Source: Multifurca ochricompacta
Taxonomy: Eukaryota > Basidiomycota > Agaricomycetes > Russulales > Russulaceae
Direction: 5' to 3'
NCBI GenBank assembly: GCA_022496185.1
Contig: WTXG01000425.1
Location: forward strand, 1 to 24,045
DNA length: 24,045 bases
The translations under genes and the position numbers were made by a program. The stretch's first letter is position 1. Every line of letters starts with the position of its first letter. Below, piece by piece: positions 1 to 9,671 of the stretch. Below the pieces are notes generated by a model. The model saw nothing but the letters and a program-made list of their open reading frames with translations, searched no databases and had not been told where the DNA came from.

Positions 1-195
1 TCGCATCCTCGAGCTGCTCAAACTGCTTGGCGCGACGAAGAAGGGCGGACGCGAGTCTGAAGAAAACTTGAACAAGATTGAGGCAAGGCATGTCGAAAGA
101 ACGAAATGAAAGGAAAATAGCTTCGTGAAATGGGTAATGGACTTGTCGAGGTCTTCCTTCTGATCTGACAGGTGGTGACGCACGAATCGCGCCAT
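1..195 (-). CDS. Partial TPR-like repeat protein (mushroom-expanded family), cut by window edge, likely frameshifted
   Basis: Reading the minus strand from the ATG at 195 gives MARFVRHHLSDQKEDLDKSI followed by THFTK. After about base 121 a second frame continues with AIFLSFRSF and later LASALLRRAKQFEQLEDA, running off the window at base 1. The pair 'DLDKSI.HFT.AIFL' and 'LASALLRRAK.FEQ.ED' is characteristic of a large Agaricomycete family of tetratricopeptide-like proteins, often fused to NACHT or CHAT modules; that is family knowledge. The two halves are in different frames, joined at 'acgaagctatt', where one missing base would restore continuity. No intron can explain such a tight join. Either the gene is decaying or one base is missing from the assembly. 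The 195 ATG may not be the true start, because a 'cttag' acceptor-like motif lies just upstream. Function unknown. Confidence 0.55.
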   Translation of the reverse strand, partial: MARFVRHHLSDQKEDLDKSITHFTKLFSFHFVLSTCLASILFKFSSDSRPPFFVAPSSLSSSRMR

Positions 196-1492
196 AGCTA
201 AGGTTTGGAGGCATGTACGGCGCACGGGATCGAAACGAGGAAACGAGAGGAGAGAATGTTGAAGGAAGGTAATGCTACGGTCAACCTCAGCAATGAAACT
301 GCAAAAAATAAAAATAAAAATAAGACGCGACTGCGGCAATGGAAAGGCATGGTTCTGAAAAGATTGGTGCTTACCCTGTGGGGCCATACTTCAATGCGAA
401 AGTGTTCAGTAAACCCTAACGAGTTATGCTATTTGGAAAAAAAACGGAGGGTCAGGACAGAGCGATGTTGTTCAAAGAGGTGCAATACTCTAGGCATGAC
501 AGAAAGAAGGTCAGGCCACGCCTCAAACACGCGCATCCAAGAAGCAGCACAGCAAGACATTGGGAGTACGTGTTAACACAGCCCTTTATCGATGGCCTAT
601 CCAGGATCCCACACACAGCCAGGATACAGGTAGACCCCTGTGCAATGCAACATGATTTACGTGGAAAGAAAGTCGATGATGGGGGTACGCGAATGTGCGG
701 TCCTGATTTGCCACACTATTCGGTTAGCTCACCCTGCTCAGACATTTCCAAAAACGGAAACAGAACAAATATCAACCAAATAGTATTACAAATCAATGTC
801 ATGTGACATGTGGACGACTTCAGTTCTCTTTCTCCCCCTCTCACAATCTTCCTCTGGTATGCCCTTCCTTATTGTATTCTTGAGTTGCTCTCTCTTACTC
901 CTATTACCACTTTCCATGACACTGTAACTAACTAGAACCTTCTTAAAGGATCTTGAGGAATGGCATTGAGTGGTTATTGAGGCGTTTGAGGGTCAAAGGG
1001 ACTGGAATGCAAAAGGAGACAAAGCAATGAGGGAGGTCTATAGACCACATGAAATTGTAACAGACCTGGTATAATTTCATTCCTTTGCCCCATTACTTTC
1101 ATACTTCCTCTACCCCCCTTAGCATCTCCTTTCTTTTTCCCCTTGCAGGGTTTTATCATTAGTAGTAACCCTACTAGCTCCCTCTTGGTCCTACAACAGT
1201 TACTATGCACCGCGCGATTTGGACACGGCCCTGAAGCGCGAATAAAATCGATTTCAAAAGAAAAACCTAGTTTATACCACGTGACAACAGTCATGAGGCC
1301 AACCGAGTTGTAACCCGAATATAGCTAGTCACTCTGTGAATACTATCTGCACCTCTCATGTAGAGCCGTCCGTGCCTTTTCGCTAGCAGGTCCTTTATCA
1401 CGACATGAACATGTCAAGTGAACATGAAATATATGAGATTTCGCCCGCCGTATTCGCCTCATACGTCCTCTCCATCTCTCACCACCATCGTC
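196..1492. other. Intergenic region, no gene recognised
   Basis: About 1.3 kb between the left-edge gene and the FAD oxidoreductase. Several open frames of 100-126 codons occur on both strands (for example 426-806 plus), but they show no known domain, overlap one another and have biased, low-complexity composition. The 3' part must contain the promoter of the FAD oxidoreductase. A CACGTG E-box core lies near 1278, but no convincing TATA box was found. Confidence 0.5.
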
Positions 1493-3672
1493 ATGTTGAA
1501 AGCAGCTTTTATGGGATGTGTTCTCATTATTGCAAGGGTTCTGCATGACCGGTCCGTATTTGACTTTGACCAGGGACTCGAAGATGAAGACCTCGCCACT
1601 GTTGGAAACGCGCAGCACCCCTTTGCAGACGGATATATAACTACCTGCGAGAATATAGTGAGGTCGATCTCCCCTTCTTCCCAACTTTTTTACCCGGGTG
1701 AGTTCCTATCCCTATGCATCGGGTTGCCTATTTAAACCGCTTTGGTTCGTTTAATCCCGGGGGAATCTCGCGCGCTCACAGGTTCTCAAGAGTTCAACGC
1801 TCATATTGGTCATTGGGCCAACTCGAGCTCTCAAGTAGCTGCCTGTTCAATTGAACCAGGAACTCCGCGGGATGTTGGCCTAATCGTAAGTCGGTATCTG
1901 TTCCTTCACGCGCACTTGATGCAATTTTTTTTTTTTTTTCTTTTTTTTTAAAAAAAAAAAACCGTTTTCGTCGGCTACATTTTTATTTAATTTTATGGCT
2001 TTCGCGTTGTCCCGCACCGAAATTACCACCGCCACCACCACCACCACAGCTTCAGGAGCTCGCACTGACTCGCACGCCGTTTGCAGTCAAGGGCGGTGGT
2101 CACACCACCAATCCTGGCTTTTCGTCCACTTGGGGGGTACACATATCGATGGCCCGGTTTAGGGACATCATCGTTCACGAAGACTCGGATACGGTTGAGA
2201 TTGGGACTGGGCTCACCTGGACGGATGTGTATGCTCATCTGGTGCCCAGAGGTATCAATGTCATCGGAAGTCGGCTGAATGGTGTTGGCGTTGCGGGCTT
2301 CACGCTGGGCGGGGGTAAGTCTTTTTTGCACTTTACTCTCCCATCTATTGGAGTGGGTTCAGAACTTCGTATCCTCGTGTGGGGGTAGGATATTCTTGGA
2401 AGACGAACCAATATGGACTTGCTGTGGACACCGTGACAGAATTTGAGCTCGTGTTACCGAACGGAAAGGTCATGGTCGTGACGGAGAAAAACAAGGACCT
2501 CTGGTTTGCACTCAAAGTACGTCCATGTGATAGTTGCAAACGTGGAATGAGCAATCTCGCTGATTTCCGATTCTTTTAGGGAGGATTCAACAATTATGTG
2601 AGTGTCGTAAGATGGCTCTTCATCACACAATTACCATATCACATCAACCAGGGAATTGTCACAAAGATTACGTTGAAGTCTCATAAACAAACTGATGTTT
2701 GGGTGTGTTGTACTTCCATTGAAAGTTCTCATTTTGATAGTGGATACGATAGGGTGCCTCACTCAACTTCGCGGGAGACCTGATAGAGAAGGCTCAAGAA
2801 GGATTCGTCAAGTTCCTTGAACGGCAGCACGACCACAAGGGAGCCCAACTCGGAGCATTTGCCTACAGCAATGGCACAGTGAGTTATAACAAATTCCCAG
2901 TGTTTCGTGTTTGACAATGACCCCACAGATGAGTTTCGGGTTGTTGCTCTTTCATGATGGACCAGAGCCTCCCCACGGCCTCTACGATGAGTTGCTAGAT
3001 CTGCCAAGTACATCCAAATCCATTATCAGCGGTTCCTTCATCGACTTCATTTCAAGTATTCATATCCCTGGACACAATCGGTAAGTACGGCGTGGAACGT
3101 AAGAAACAATCTTTCGTTTATCCTGCTCTCGGAAGGATTTATTTCGACGGCGTTCCCATGCTACGCTACACGGAACCTATTGTGAAGGCATTTGCCAACG
3201 AGACCAAGGCGAGCATTAAGATATGTTTTCTGCATGTCGAGAGCACTCCTGACGGTATATAAAATCTATGACGCAGTTCTGGGGCGAGAGGCTTAGCAAG
3301 TATGACAAGGACGTATTGATCACTTATAGCCTCGACCCGTTCGAGCCAGACTACCTCACGCACGGCGAACCATCTGCATATCCACCGAATCGCTTTCCCG
3401 CCGTGCTTCCATCGGGCATCTACTATGGGTGGACGGATGAATCGGTCGACGAACACATGGTCGACGCCTTGCGCACCTCGAGTGCGACGTTGGTCGCCGT
3501 GGGGATAAAAGATGGCCAGGATCTGGAAAACGCATCGAGTTACGGCAACTATGCGCTGTTCGGGACGCCGTTGGAGAGGATATACGGTGGAAATCTGAAG
3601 CGGCTACGCGAGATCAGAAAGAAATACGATCCTGAGGACGTCATGGACCTTGCAGGTGGATGGAAGTTCTGA
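1493..3672 (+). CDS. FAD-linked oxidoreductase, BBE-like (FAD_binding_4 + BBE), 10 exons, 505 aa
   Basis: Exons: 1493-1697, 1782-1885, 2050-2314, 2389-2516, 2580-2597, 2652-2702, 2753-2878, 2929-3080, 3136-3208, 3277-3672. They total 1518 bases in one frame ending in TGA. The N-terminus MLKAAFMGCVLIIARVL looks like a signal sequence. The PCMH-type FAD domain follows, with TPFAVKGGGHTTNPGFSST (His about residue 121, the expected 8-alpha-histidyl FAD attachment position), GVAGFTLGGGYSW, and GGFNNYGIVTKITL. The Cys used for a second flavin bond in bicovalent members is not seen in the INVIGSRLNGVGVAGF stretch, so mono-covalent FAD is inferred. The C-terminal BBE domain ends with ERIYGGNLKRLREI and KKYDPEDVMD. 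Family members are often secreted and oxidise sugars, alcohols or alkaloid-like substrates with O2; the substrate here is unknown. All introns are GT-AG except 3209-3276 (GC-AG). Upstream in-frame ATGs at 1424 and 1433 are alternative starts. Confidence 0.88.
1925..1961. repeat. T15-C-T9-A12 homopolymer palindrome in intron 2 of the FAD oxidoreductase
   Basis: Fifteen T, one C, nine T and twelve A in a row form a perfect T/A self-complementary core. It lies inside an intron of 164 bases, the longest in this gene, which also carries a (CCA)n stretch at about 2030-2047 just before the acceptor. Length is likely to vary between isolates, and the run is prone to sequencing error. Confidence 0.9.
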
Positions 3673-4378
3673 GTAAGCTCGCTGGTGCAATCTATCGAAG
3701 CTGGTACACCAACGTTTTGCCTAAATGATGAGTATAAGTCCATGGGGTGGCTGCCATCGCCGCAGCCTACCCGGCGGGTTGGTTCCATCTATTTTTACAT
3801 GGTACTCAATCTGTGATCAAACCTCTTTTTTCTCGGGTGAGAGAAGGAATGAAGAAGTGAGTAGGATGAGACAACAATAGATGAGTGCAGGAATGATTAA
3901 GGGTCATGAGGCAGAGACAACAAGGAAAACAATATTCATAATGAACGACAAAGATAATGCATTCTTCATGAACCATGCTGGAAGTGATATCTGATGAACG
4001 CAGCCTGAAGTTTAGAAGACGTGTCCATGAGGAGGGCGTGAGTCCCACGATTGGTAGAGCAGGGTCGTCATGCTTCCCTATAACATAGTCAAGCATAGAT
4101 CCCACTGTGGCTGCTGTGATGGTGGCTTAGGCAGTAGAGATGCCAAGTTCAGAGTCCTTGTTAAGGGTGAATGATTTGTTGCTTGGGGTCAAAGAAATAC
4201 TGAGAATTCATTCCTTGGTCCAGAAATGATCGCGAATTGACCCTATGTGCCAATGCGCCACCCACCTCCACAGCTGTGAAGGTATTCATCTACACATTCA
4301 TTATTACATCAAATATATGCACTCCACAAATACTTATGGACACCCTATCTATAATATTCATACCCCACATGTATATAA
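3673..4378. other. Intergenic, 3' flank of FAD oxidoreductase
   Basis: No coding feature is supported here. The minus ORF at 3806-4105 (99 codons) has no recognisable domain and unusual composition. The region is moderately AT-rich and probably includes the 3' UTR of the upstream gene. Confidence 0.45.
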
Positions 4379-4433
4379 GGACTGCAGAGAAGGGTCATCT
4401 TACTTAAAGTCTCATTTCCCTTCTCTGCAGTCC
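4379..4433. repeat. Perfect 16-bp inverted repeat (hairpin), 23-base loop
   Basis: GGACTGCAGAGAAGGG at 4379-4394 is exactly reverse-complemented by CCCTTCTCTGCAGTCC at 4418-4433, with a 23-base loop. The left arm directly follows 'tatataagg'. It lies 35 bases left of the transposon-like element at 4468 and is not part of its terminal repeats. Possible identities are a relic palindromic element end, a small structured RNA, or chance. Confidence 0.8.
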
Positions 4434-4467
4434 CTTGTGCGCCCAGACGCATAAGGCCCCTTGTATC

Positions 4468-4969
4468 TAGTGTTCGTCACGGGTAACCCGCGGGTAAAAA
4501 CACATGGACCCGTACCCGTACCCGTATGTACCCGGACCCTTACACCAAGGGTACAGGTTTGCCATACTACGGGTATGGGTACACCACGGGTCGTATACTT
4601 GCGGGTAAGGGTAGATATTTATATTTCAAGTCTGATAGCCTAGAATAACATTGTACTACTTAAGCTATAATCCATTCATCATTGTTTTTGGTATCAGGTT
4701 GAGATGCTGCATACTTTAAATCAGCAGTCTCTACATAACCTGCCTTCATCCAAGCTCCCAAACATAGAAGAGCCTAAGTTGTATGCAATGGGACCACTGG
4801 GTCTGTATACAGTATCTATAATACATGTACTGTATAGTTTTTCTGTGGCTGGTGCAATGCCACATGCGTTGCCACCCTCAGGAGGGGTATGAAGATGTGA
4901 CCCCGACCCGTACCCGCATGTACCCTGACCACATACCCGGCGGGTTGCGCCTACCCGTAGCGAACACTA
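4468..4969. mobile_element. Non-autonomous DNA transposon (MITE), hAT-like ends, ~502 bp
   Basis: The left end TAGTGTTCGTCACGGGTA (4468-4485) matches the reverse complement of the right end, TAGTGTTCGCTACGGGTA (4952-4969), at 16 of 18 positions. The similarity extends inward through ACCCGC and GGGTA blocks after a short gap. The interior is crowded with degenerate ACCCGT / GGGTA hexamer-like units in both orientations (about 4508-4615 and 4900-4945), so it can fold back strongly. The 8-bp flanks (cttgtatc and ctcacacc) match poorly, so no clear target-site duplication survives. TAGTG-type ends suggest the hAT superfamily, which is inference. No transposase is encoded inside. Confidence 0.7.
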
Positions 4970-5482
4970 CTCACACCTGGGGCCACATTCTCCTTAAGTC
5001 TCCGCCCGTTCTGGCCCGTCTTGCATTCTCGCTCGTCTCACTCGTTCAACCAGTCACCCTCGTCTCCACAGTTACCCTTGTATTGTCAATCGTGATACCA
5101 CTCAAGGTAGTATCGAAGGATGGAGGCTGTCGTGCGTCATCAACCAATTCTGGTTGACTTTTCATTTCCCTTTCACCTTCACACCTGTGAAGCAGGTCTA
5201 TCCTTATACCACTTACATCCTTCCATAATAAAACCTGGGATTGGCTCGTTTCATACTGACCTCATGTATTTTAAGGCAAGTTTCTTCTATGAAATACCAG
5301 CTTTGTCTCACCTCTTCGTCTCTGCCTGCCACAACCTTCGAAGGTAGCGAACCGTCTACTTAGTTTCAAGAATTTTCAACGTATTCGACGTATCCGACAC
5401 TTGATGCAGACCAGTTCTCACATTTATATTTTCCAGCCTTCAAGTGTAGCAAACGGCCTACTAGTACCAGACTTGCAAGGCT
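4970..5482. other. Intergenic, no gene recognised
   Basis: The sequence right of the MITE carries open frames up to 110 codons (4825-5157 plus overlaps the element). None has a known domain and there are no convincing splice structures. Confidence 0.45.
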
Positions 5483-6029
5483 CTACTCGTCTGTCTCAGT
5501 GTTGTCATCGACATCGAACCCTTCTTCCCTCTCCTTTTCTCTCTCCGCTTCGAACTCACACGGTCTCGCGATCGTACAATATGATGGAATATACACATTC
5601 AAGAAATACCGCTCGGGTCCGCCCATGGCATGAAAAGGATGAGCACAGAATACTGATGTTGGGCAAAACCAAACACAGTATTGTTTTGGGATGTTGAGCT
5701 CCTGGAACTTGTTTGACAACTGATTGGCCGATAAGCTCACAGGGGCCCTCAAGTACATAATGTAGAATGTACTGGCATCGCTTTGATTCGAGAAGGTATT
5801 TCTTTTGCGCGCCCAACAGACAACCTCCCGATTCGTTTGCACGATTGTAGATGTCATTAGCTGTCGGAATAAGAGATGGAGGTGCATTGTGGAGAAGGGT
5901 GAGGATATTGGAATGCCACGCAATGATTGATGATTTGAGACAAAGTTCCTTTGTTTCACGAGTGTGTGTACGAACATGTCCTCCCTTCGCAGCCCTGGGT
6001 TCAAACTTCTTCATTCTTAAAAGTGACAT
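5483..6029 (-). other. Unrecognised minus-strand ORF pair with acidic tail, possible transposon relic
   Basis: Two overlapping minus frames are open: 5483-6004 (173 codons) and 5556-6029 (157 codons). The first ends in a strongly charged tail, EFEAEREKEREEGFDVDD then NTETDE, after a segment containing CVWFCPTSVFCAHPF. The second contains LLHNAPPSLIPTANDIYNRA, loosely reminiscent of MULE-type transposase-associated proteins. That resemblance is weak and from memory only. The frames look like pieces of one former coding sequence split by a frameshift, but I cannot prove it. No domain assignment is made. Confidence 0.3.
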
Positions 6030-6988
6030 TGAACAGCTATGGCCTCAAAGCCCTATTGACCTTTGCGAGTTTTGCTCAATGATCTCCTGACATTCCTACA
6101 GCGTGCACATTCTACTTTCAAGCCAGTGCGACAAACCCCCTCTAAAGACCATGGATGGCTGGTGGTGCCAGGTAGATTGTCATTCGGACCTTTATTCTAC
6201 AACGGCTTATCCCAAGCAACTTACTCAATTGGACGGTTTCCAACCTACTATTTATAATATCTTCTTGTGGTTCATTCTAATTTTACCGGGGCACTCAAGG
6301 TACTTACGACCGCTCTCGCTTGTAGTAGCTGCACGTGGAATATAAATCTGATTTTTTTTAAAACAAAAGAGGTTCTTCCTCCCCAAGAGAAGGACAGGCA
6401 GGCAGGTTTCGGCAACGGGAAATTGCCTCTACAAGTTCTGAGCTTGATATATGCCAGACCTGGCACCGGCGAGGAGTGTGAGGCATCTTGAAACTTCGGC
6501 TAGGTATGGACTGGGATTGTCTCCGAAGGGTTTACATTCTCCAGGAGCGTAGTTGCTTCCTCACAATCGTCATCCGAATCAACCAGAAAGAAAGCGAGAA
6601 ATGAGAGCTTTGGCCAAGCCGATGTTAGCATGCATACAGCCCTGATGAGGCTGGCTTCAGCGCATCGCGATTTGATAACCTTATTCAAAGGTTCTATCTC
6701 CCTCTTCTGGCAGTAACCATTAATAAAATTCTCTGTCAATTAGCGTTTTACGCACTGGTGTGGAAGGCTCCGCCGATGGAACTTGGACGACCTGCACGGT
6801 TGCTGGCGCCAGGATTGTCCCCGAGCCTACCTCAGTTAAATTCTCTGGCACAGACATGTATTCAAGCGCTTTGGCGCTGTGGATAACGGACGGAAATTTA
6901 TATTGGGGGAGGCGTTGGGCCACGCCGTTGACGGCAACGTCGGGAGCCTGGAAACCAGAGTCCATGGAAATGACCCCACGCCCTGGTA
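6030..6988. other. Unassigned region, probably 3' flank or UTR of the LINE relic
   Basis: No known coding domain was recognised. The minus frame 6720-6992 (90 codons) lies directly downstream of the LINE C-terminus on that strand and could be 3'-UTR-derived or unrelated. A T8A-rich tract occurs near 6352. Confidence 0.35.
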
Positions 6989-7420
6989 TCAACTCCGAGG
7001 CGCGCTGTCGCTCTGTACTTCTTCACGCATTCTCGAGTTTGGACTAGCGCCAACGGATCTTTCAAGTGGAATGTTGGAGCAGGTAACGAATAGCGCACTG
7101 CGCACCATGGGGACCATGCCAAGGTATCCTAAGTTGCCATAGCAGCCTGTGTCCTGAAGAAAGCCTAAGAAGGATTCAATGTATTGTTCTGTGTTGAGGA
7201 TCTGTGGCCAGGTTAGGGCAGTGGCAGACCAGTGTTGGACCCCCCAAGTAGTATGCTGGAGATGGTACAAGGGGCAGTCAAGGACGAGGTGTGAGAAAGT
7301 CGCACAGGTAGTGTCATCACACAGGCAGGTGTGGGCTGACATGGGTAAGGAAGGGTGGAATCGCTCATGTATTTGGCAATGAAAGCATGGTCAGTGGCAA
7401 GTCGAATATTCATATTCATA
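6989..7420 (-). mobile_element. 3' end of a degenerate non-LTR retrotransposon (Tad-like LINE), frameshifted
   Basis: On the minus strand the translation contains a Cys/His block, CLCDDTTCATFSHLVLDCPL. It is followed by ILNTEQYIESFLGFLQDTG. This is the layout found at the C-terminus of fungal LINE reverse-transcriptase polyproteins: zinc-knuckle-like 'C.C....H.L..CP', then a short '.LLGT...L..FL..TG' helix. The preceding segment RLATDHAFIAKYM fits the usual 'L.TGH...YL' motif but is in another frame, switching near 7370. Nothing resembling the reverse-transcriptase core is found upstream (7421-7660), so the copy is 5'-truncated, as is usual for LINEs, and dead. Assignment rests on motif memory, not a search. 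Confidence 0.6.
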
Positions 7421-8093
7421 GCTGAATTATCTTGCTACCCTAACCTCAGCTGCATTCATCAGATCCATCACTAATTAGACTCCAACAGACCTCTGATCCG
7501 ACAGCGCGGGACAAGGTGCGACAGTGGCACAATCCAATGAACTAACGAACTTTACCATCCCCAACAATTGATTTGACTTAGACTGCGAGGATACGACAAA
7601 AGTCCGATGTCTTTGATTCCTCTTCTTTCTTTTTGAGAAACTGAACGGTAGTCACATGGGTGTCAGAGCTGAACAGATCGAGAAGAACTAAGGCTTAAAA
7701 TCAGTACAAGTGCGATCATTATGAACCTAGCTGGCCGTTTGACCGAAACCACAACAGCATCCATCTTCTTACAGGTGCAACTTATCAGTGGGATAGAGCT
7801 CAGCCCGCAATCTCGGCCTCCTGCGTCCTGGGCATCGCCTAGCCCATGAATAAAAATACGGGAGGTACACAAGAAAGGAATGAGATAGAACAACAATGTG
7901 AGAGTAAGGAACAGGGTATTGATACTGCAGCTCTGAGAGCATGACAGTTCCATGCGGCAACTCGAAAATGATAGAGGCCAAGAAGAACCATTCAAGGATG
8001 TACAGGAGTGCTGTTGAGCGTTCTGAATCACGGTGCTTGTCCATGAAAAACCAGTGAATGGACTCTACCTTATCCTCATAGACCAGGTCCAAC
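7421..8093. other. Intergenic, downstream of the DUF6534 gene, unresolved minus ORFs
   Basis: Minus frames at 7663-8031 (122 codons) and 7769-8203 (144 codons) overlap in different frames. The second holds hydrophobic stretches such as ALLYILEWFFLASIIFEL but partly overlaps the last exon of the DUF6534 gene. I recognise neither. The region presumably includes the 3' UTR of that gene. Confidence 0.35.
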
Positions 8094-9671
8094 TCATTCT
8101 CCCGGGTTAGCATTGTATGGGAATTCATAACCCGGGGCTGTCTTGCCCACAGGTGCACATTCCAATTCTGAGTTATTATCGTCGTGAGTGGTGCCAGTTG
8201 CACTAGACCCGTTCTGGGTAAATCTAAAGTCGCCCATGGTCACGAGTGAAACAGCAGGATGCGGGACCCCTGCCACCCCAGGTACTTGCATTCCTTTTCC
8301 TTCAAGGGCAAGTGGATTTGACTGCAAACATAGCCGATATTGATTTGCTCAGTATGACATACACTTCTACGTAGGCCAAACAGCGCACCGTAGGTAAAAC
8401 CATCTCAAGGTGGCTTTGCTCGGCCATGCGCTCACGCAATCGTGTGCGCGACAGTAGTGTATCATAAATCATCTGAGCACCTTTCCTGTGAATATGCGGC
8501 ATCAGTCGAAGGCAAAGGCTACTCACGTGTGTGTATATCGAACCGGATGTCATATCAAAAATAGTATAGATAGTCCAATCTGGCAACATAAAATATGTCG
8601 CTAATTCAGCGATAGACCAGAATGCCGCAAAGAGCCCAATCTGAATGACGTTGCGGATGAGATGATTTACGATTCTGTCTGATTTTCGCAAACCACTACG
8701 CGACGACAGAAGCGCTCGCGCAAGGAAGGCTAAGCAAGAAAAATGGGTAATTCAACCTGTGACATGGGAGAAAAGACGTACACATGATGAGACATTCGCA
8801 GACAGCCTGTATTGTGTGCCAGATAACCGACATCGTTCGCTGCGAAACGGTGAATTGGGTTTGAAAACTTTGGCTTATACTTAGGCGATCGAGGGGCGCG
8901 ATACAACAGCATGCTTAGCTACTTTTTCGAGATCCAAGTTGTCACGATATTGACCACCCCGATGACAAAGGCAGAGATCGATAATGCAATGACAAGTCCG
9001 CTCTGCAGGCGGCTTGACGTCAGCTTGTGAATACTAAAATTGGAGAACGATCAGGCAAGCAATCACAATTGCGTTGATTGACTACTAACCGGGCAGCCAG
9101 AAAAATATTCGCCGACAAAATTAGGATGCATTGGCATGCGGAATTGGCAGGCCCCTCCCATGTGATCTCTTGAATAGGCATGAGCAAGTGGACACATTCG
9201 CAAAGAAGAACAGACCCTTGGGAGTTACGTAAATAACAGTATTAATGGTGCTACCAAACGGAAGTAAGCAAGGCTTTAACGAAAAAAGAGAAACTTACTA
9301 GACGTTCCAAGCCATGACCCAAAGCCTGGATTCAGTAACAGATGATTTGGTACTTCAGAATAGAGTATTGAAGACAAGAACGTACATAGAGCTTTGGAGG
9401 GCAACGATGACAAACAGTGCAACGACAAAGGCTCTATAAAATTGAGTTGCAATGCAACGTGAGAGGGAACTGGTGCTCACTTTAACCGCCTCGAGTCCTT
9501 GAACCCTACCGATACACATTATTTCTAGTCTCTGCGACCAGTAATAGAAGCGAACTCACCACAAGTCCAATATGAATACATTTGTTGGCTTATCACACCA
9601 AAAAGATATGCGTTAACTGTTGAGGGGTTAATCAAGACATCAACGTCGAGAGTATCTCCACGCCTACACAT
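8094..9671 (-). CDS. DUF6534 seven-helix membrane protein, 11 exons, 349 aa
   Basis: Exons (minus): 9671-9560, 9505-9481, 9433-9386, 9325-9299, 9250-9216, 9168-9090, 9033-8923, 8879-8782, 8729-8527, 8472-8389, 8321-8094. All introns are GT-AG, phases agree, and the total is 1050 bases ending in TGA. Successive hydrophobic segments include NAYLFGVISQQMYSYW, AFVVALFVIVALQSSMLWVM, CQCILILSANIFLAARI, GLVIALSISAFVIGVVNIV, SVIWHTIQAVCECLIMSF and IGLFAAFWSIAELATYFML. RKSDRIVNHLIRNVIQIGLF and SIYTH..YDTLLSRTRLRER are hallmark DUF6534 blocks; such proteins are abundant, lineage-expanded plasma-membrane proteins of unknown role in Agaricomycetes. The polar C-terminal tail (about 75 residues) is cytosolic by inference. 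The exon 5/6 junction uses a weak gtctgt donor. The start ATG is the only in-frame one; an upstream extension containing INAPLSLFGLTIFIYLIG is open but lacks an ATG. Confidence 0.85.

Noticed and set aside
205..806. Overlapping plus ORFs near the left end
   Set aside because: Lys/Arg-rich, no domain; they start in or near the upstream flank of the minus-strand edge gene.
4500..4620. ACCCGT-rich stretch as an internal telomere or CRISPR array
   Set aside because: Units are degenerate, run in both directions and lie between transposon-like inverted ends; there is no spacer/repeat periodicity.
7769..8203. 144-codon minus ORF with hydrophobic stretch (ALLYILEWFFLASIIFEL)
   Set aside because: It overlaps the DUF6534 terminal exon in another frame and matches no family I know; could not be supported as a gene.
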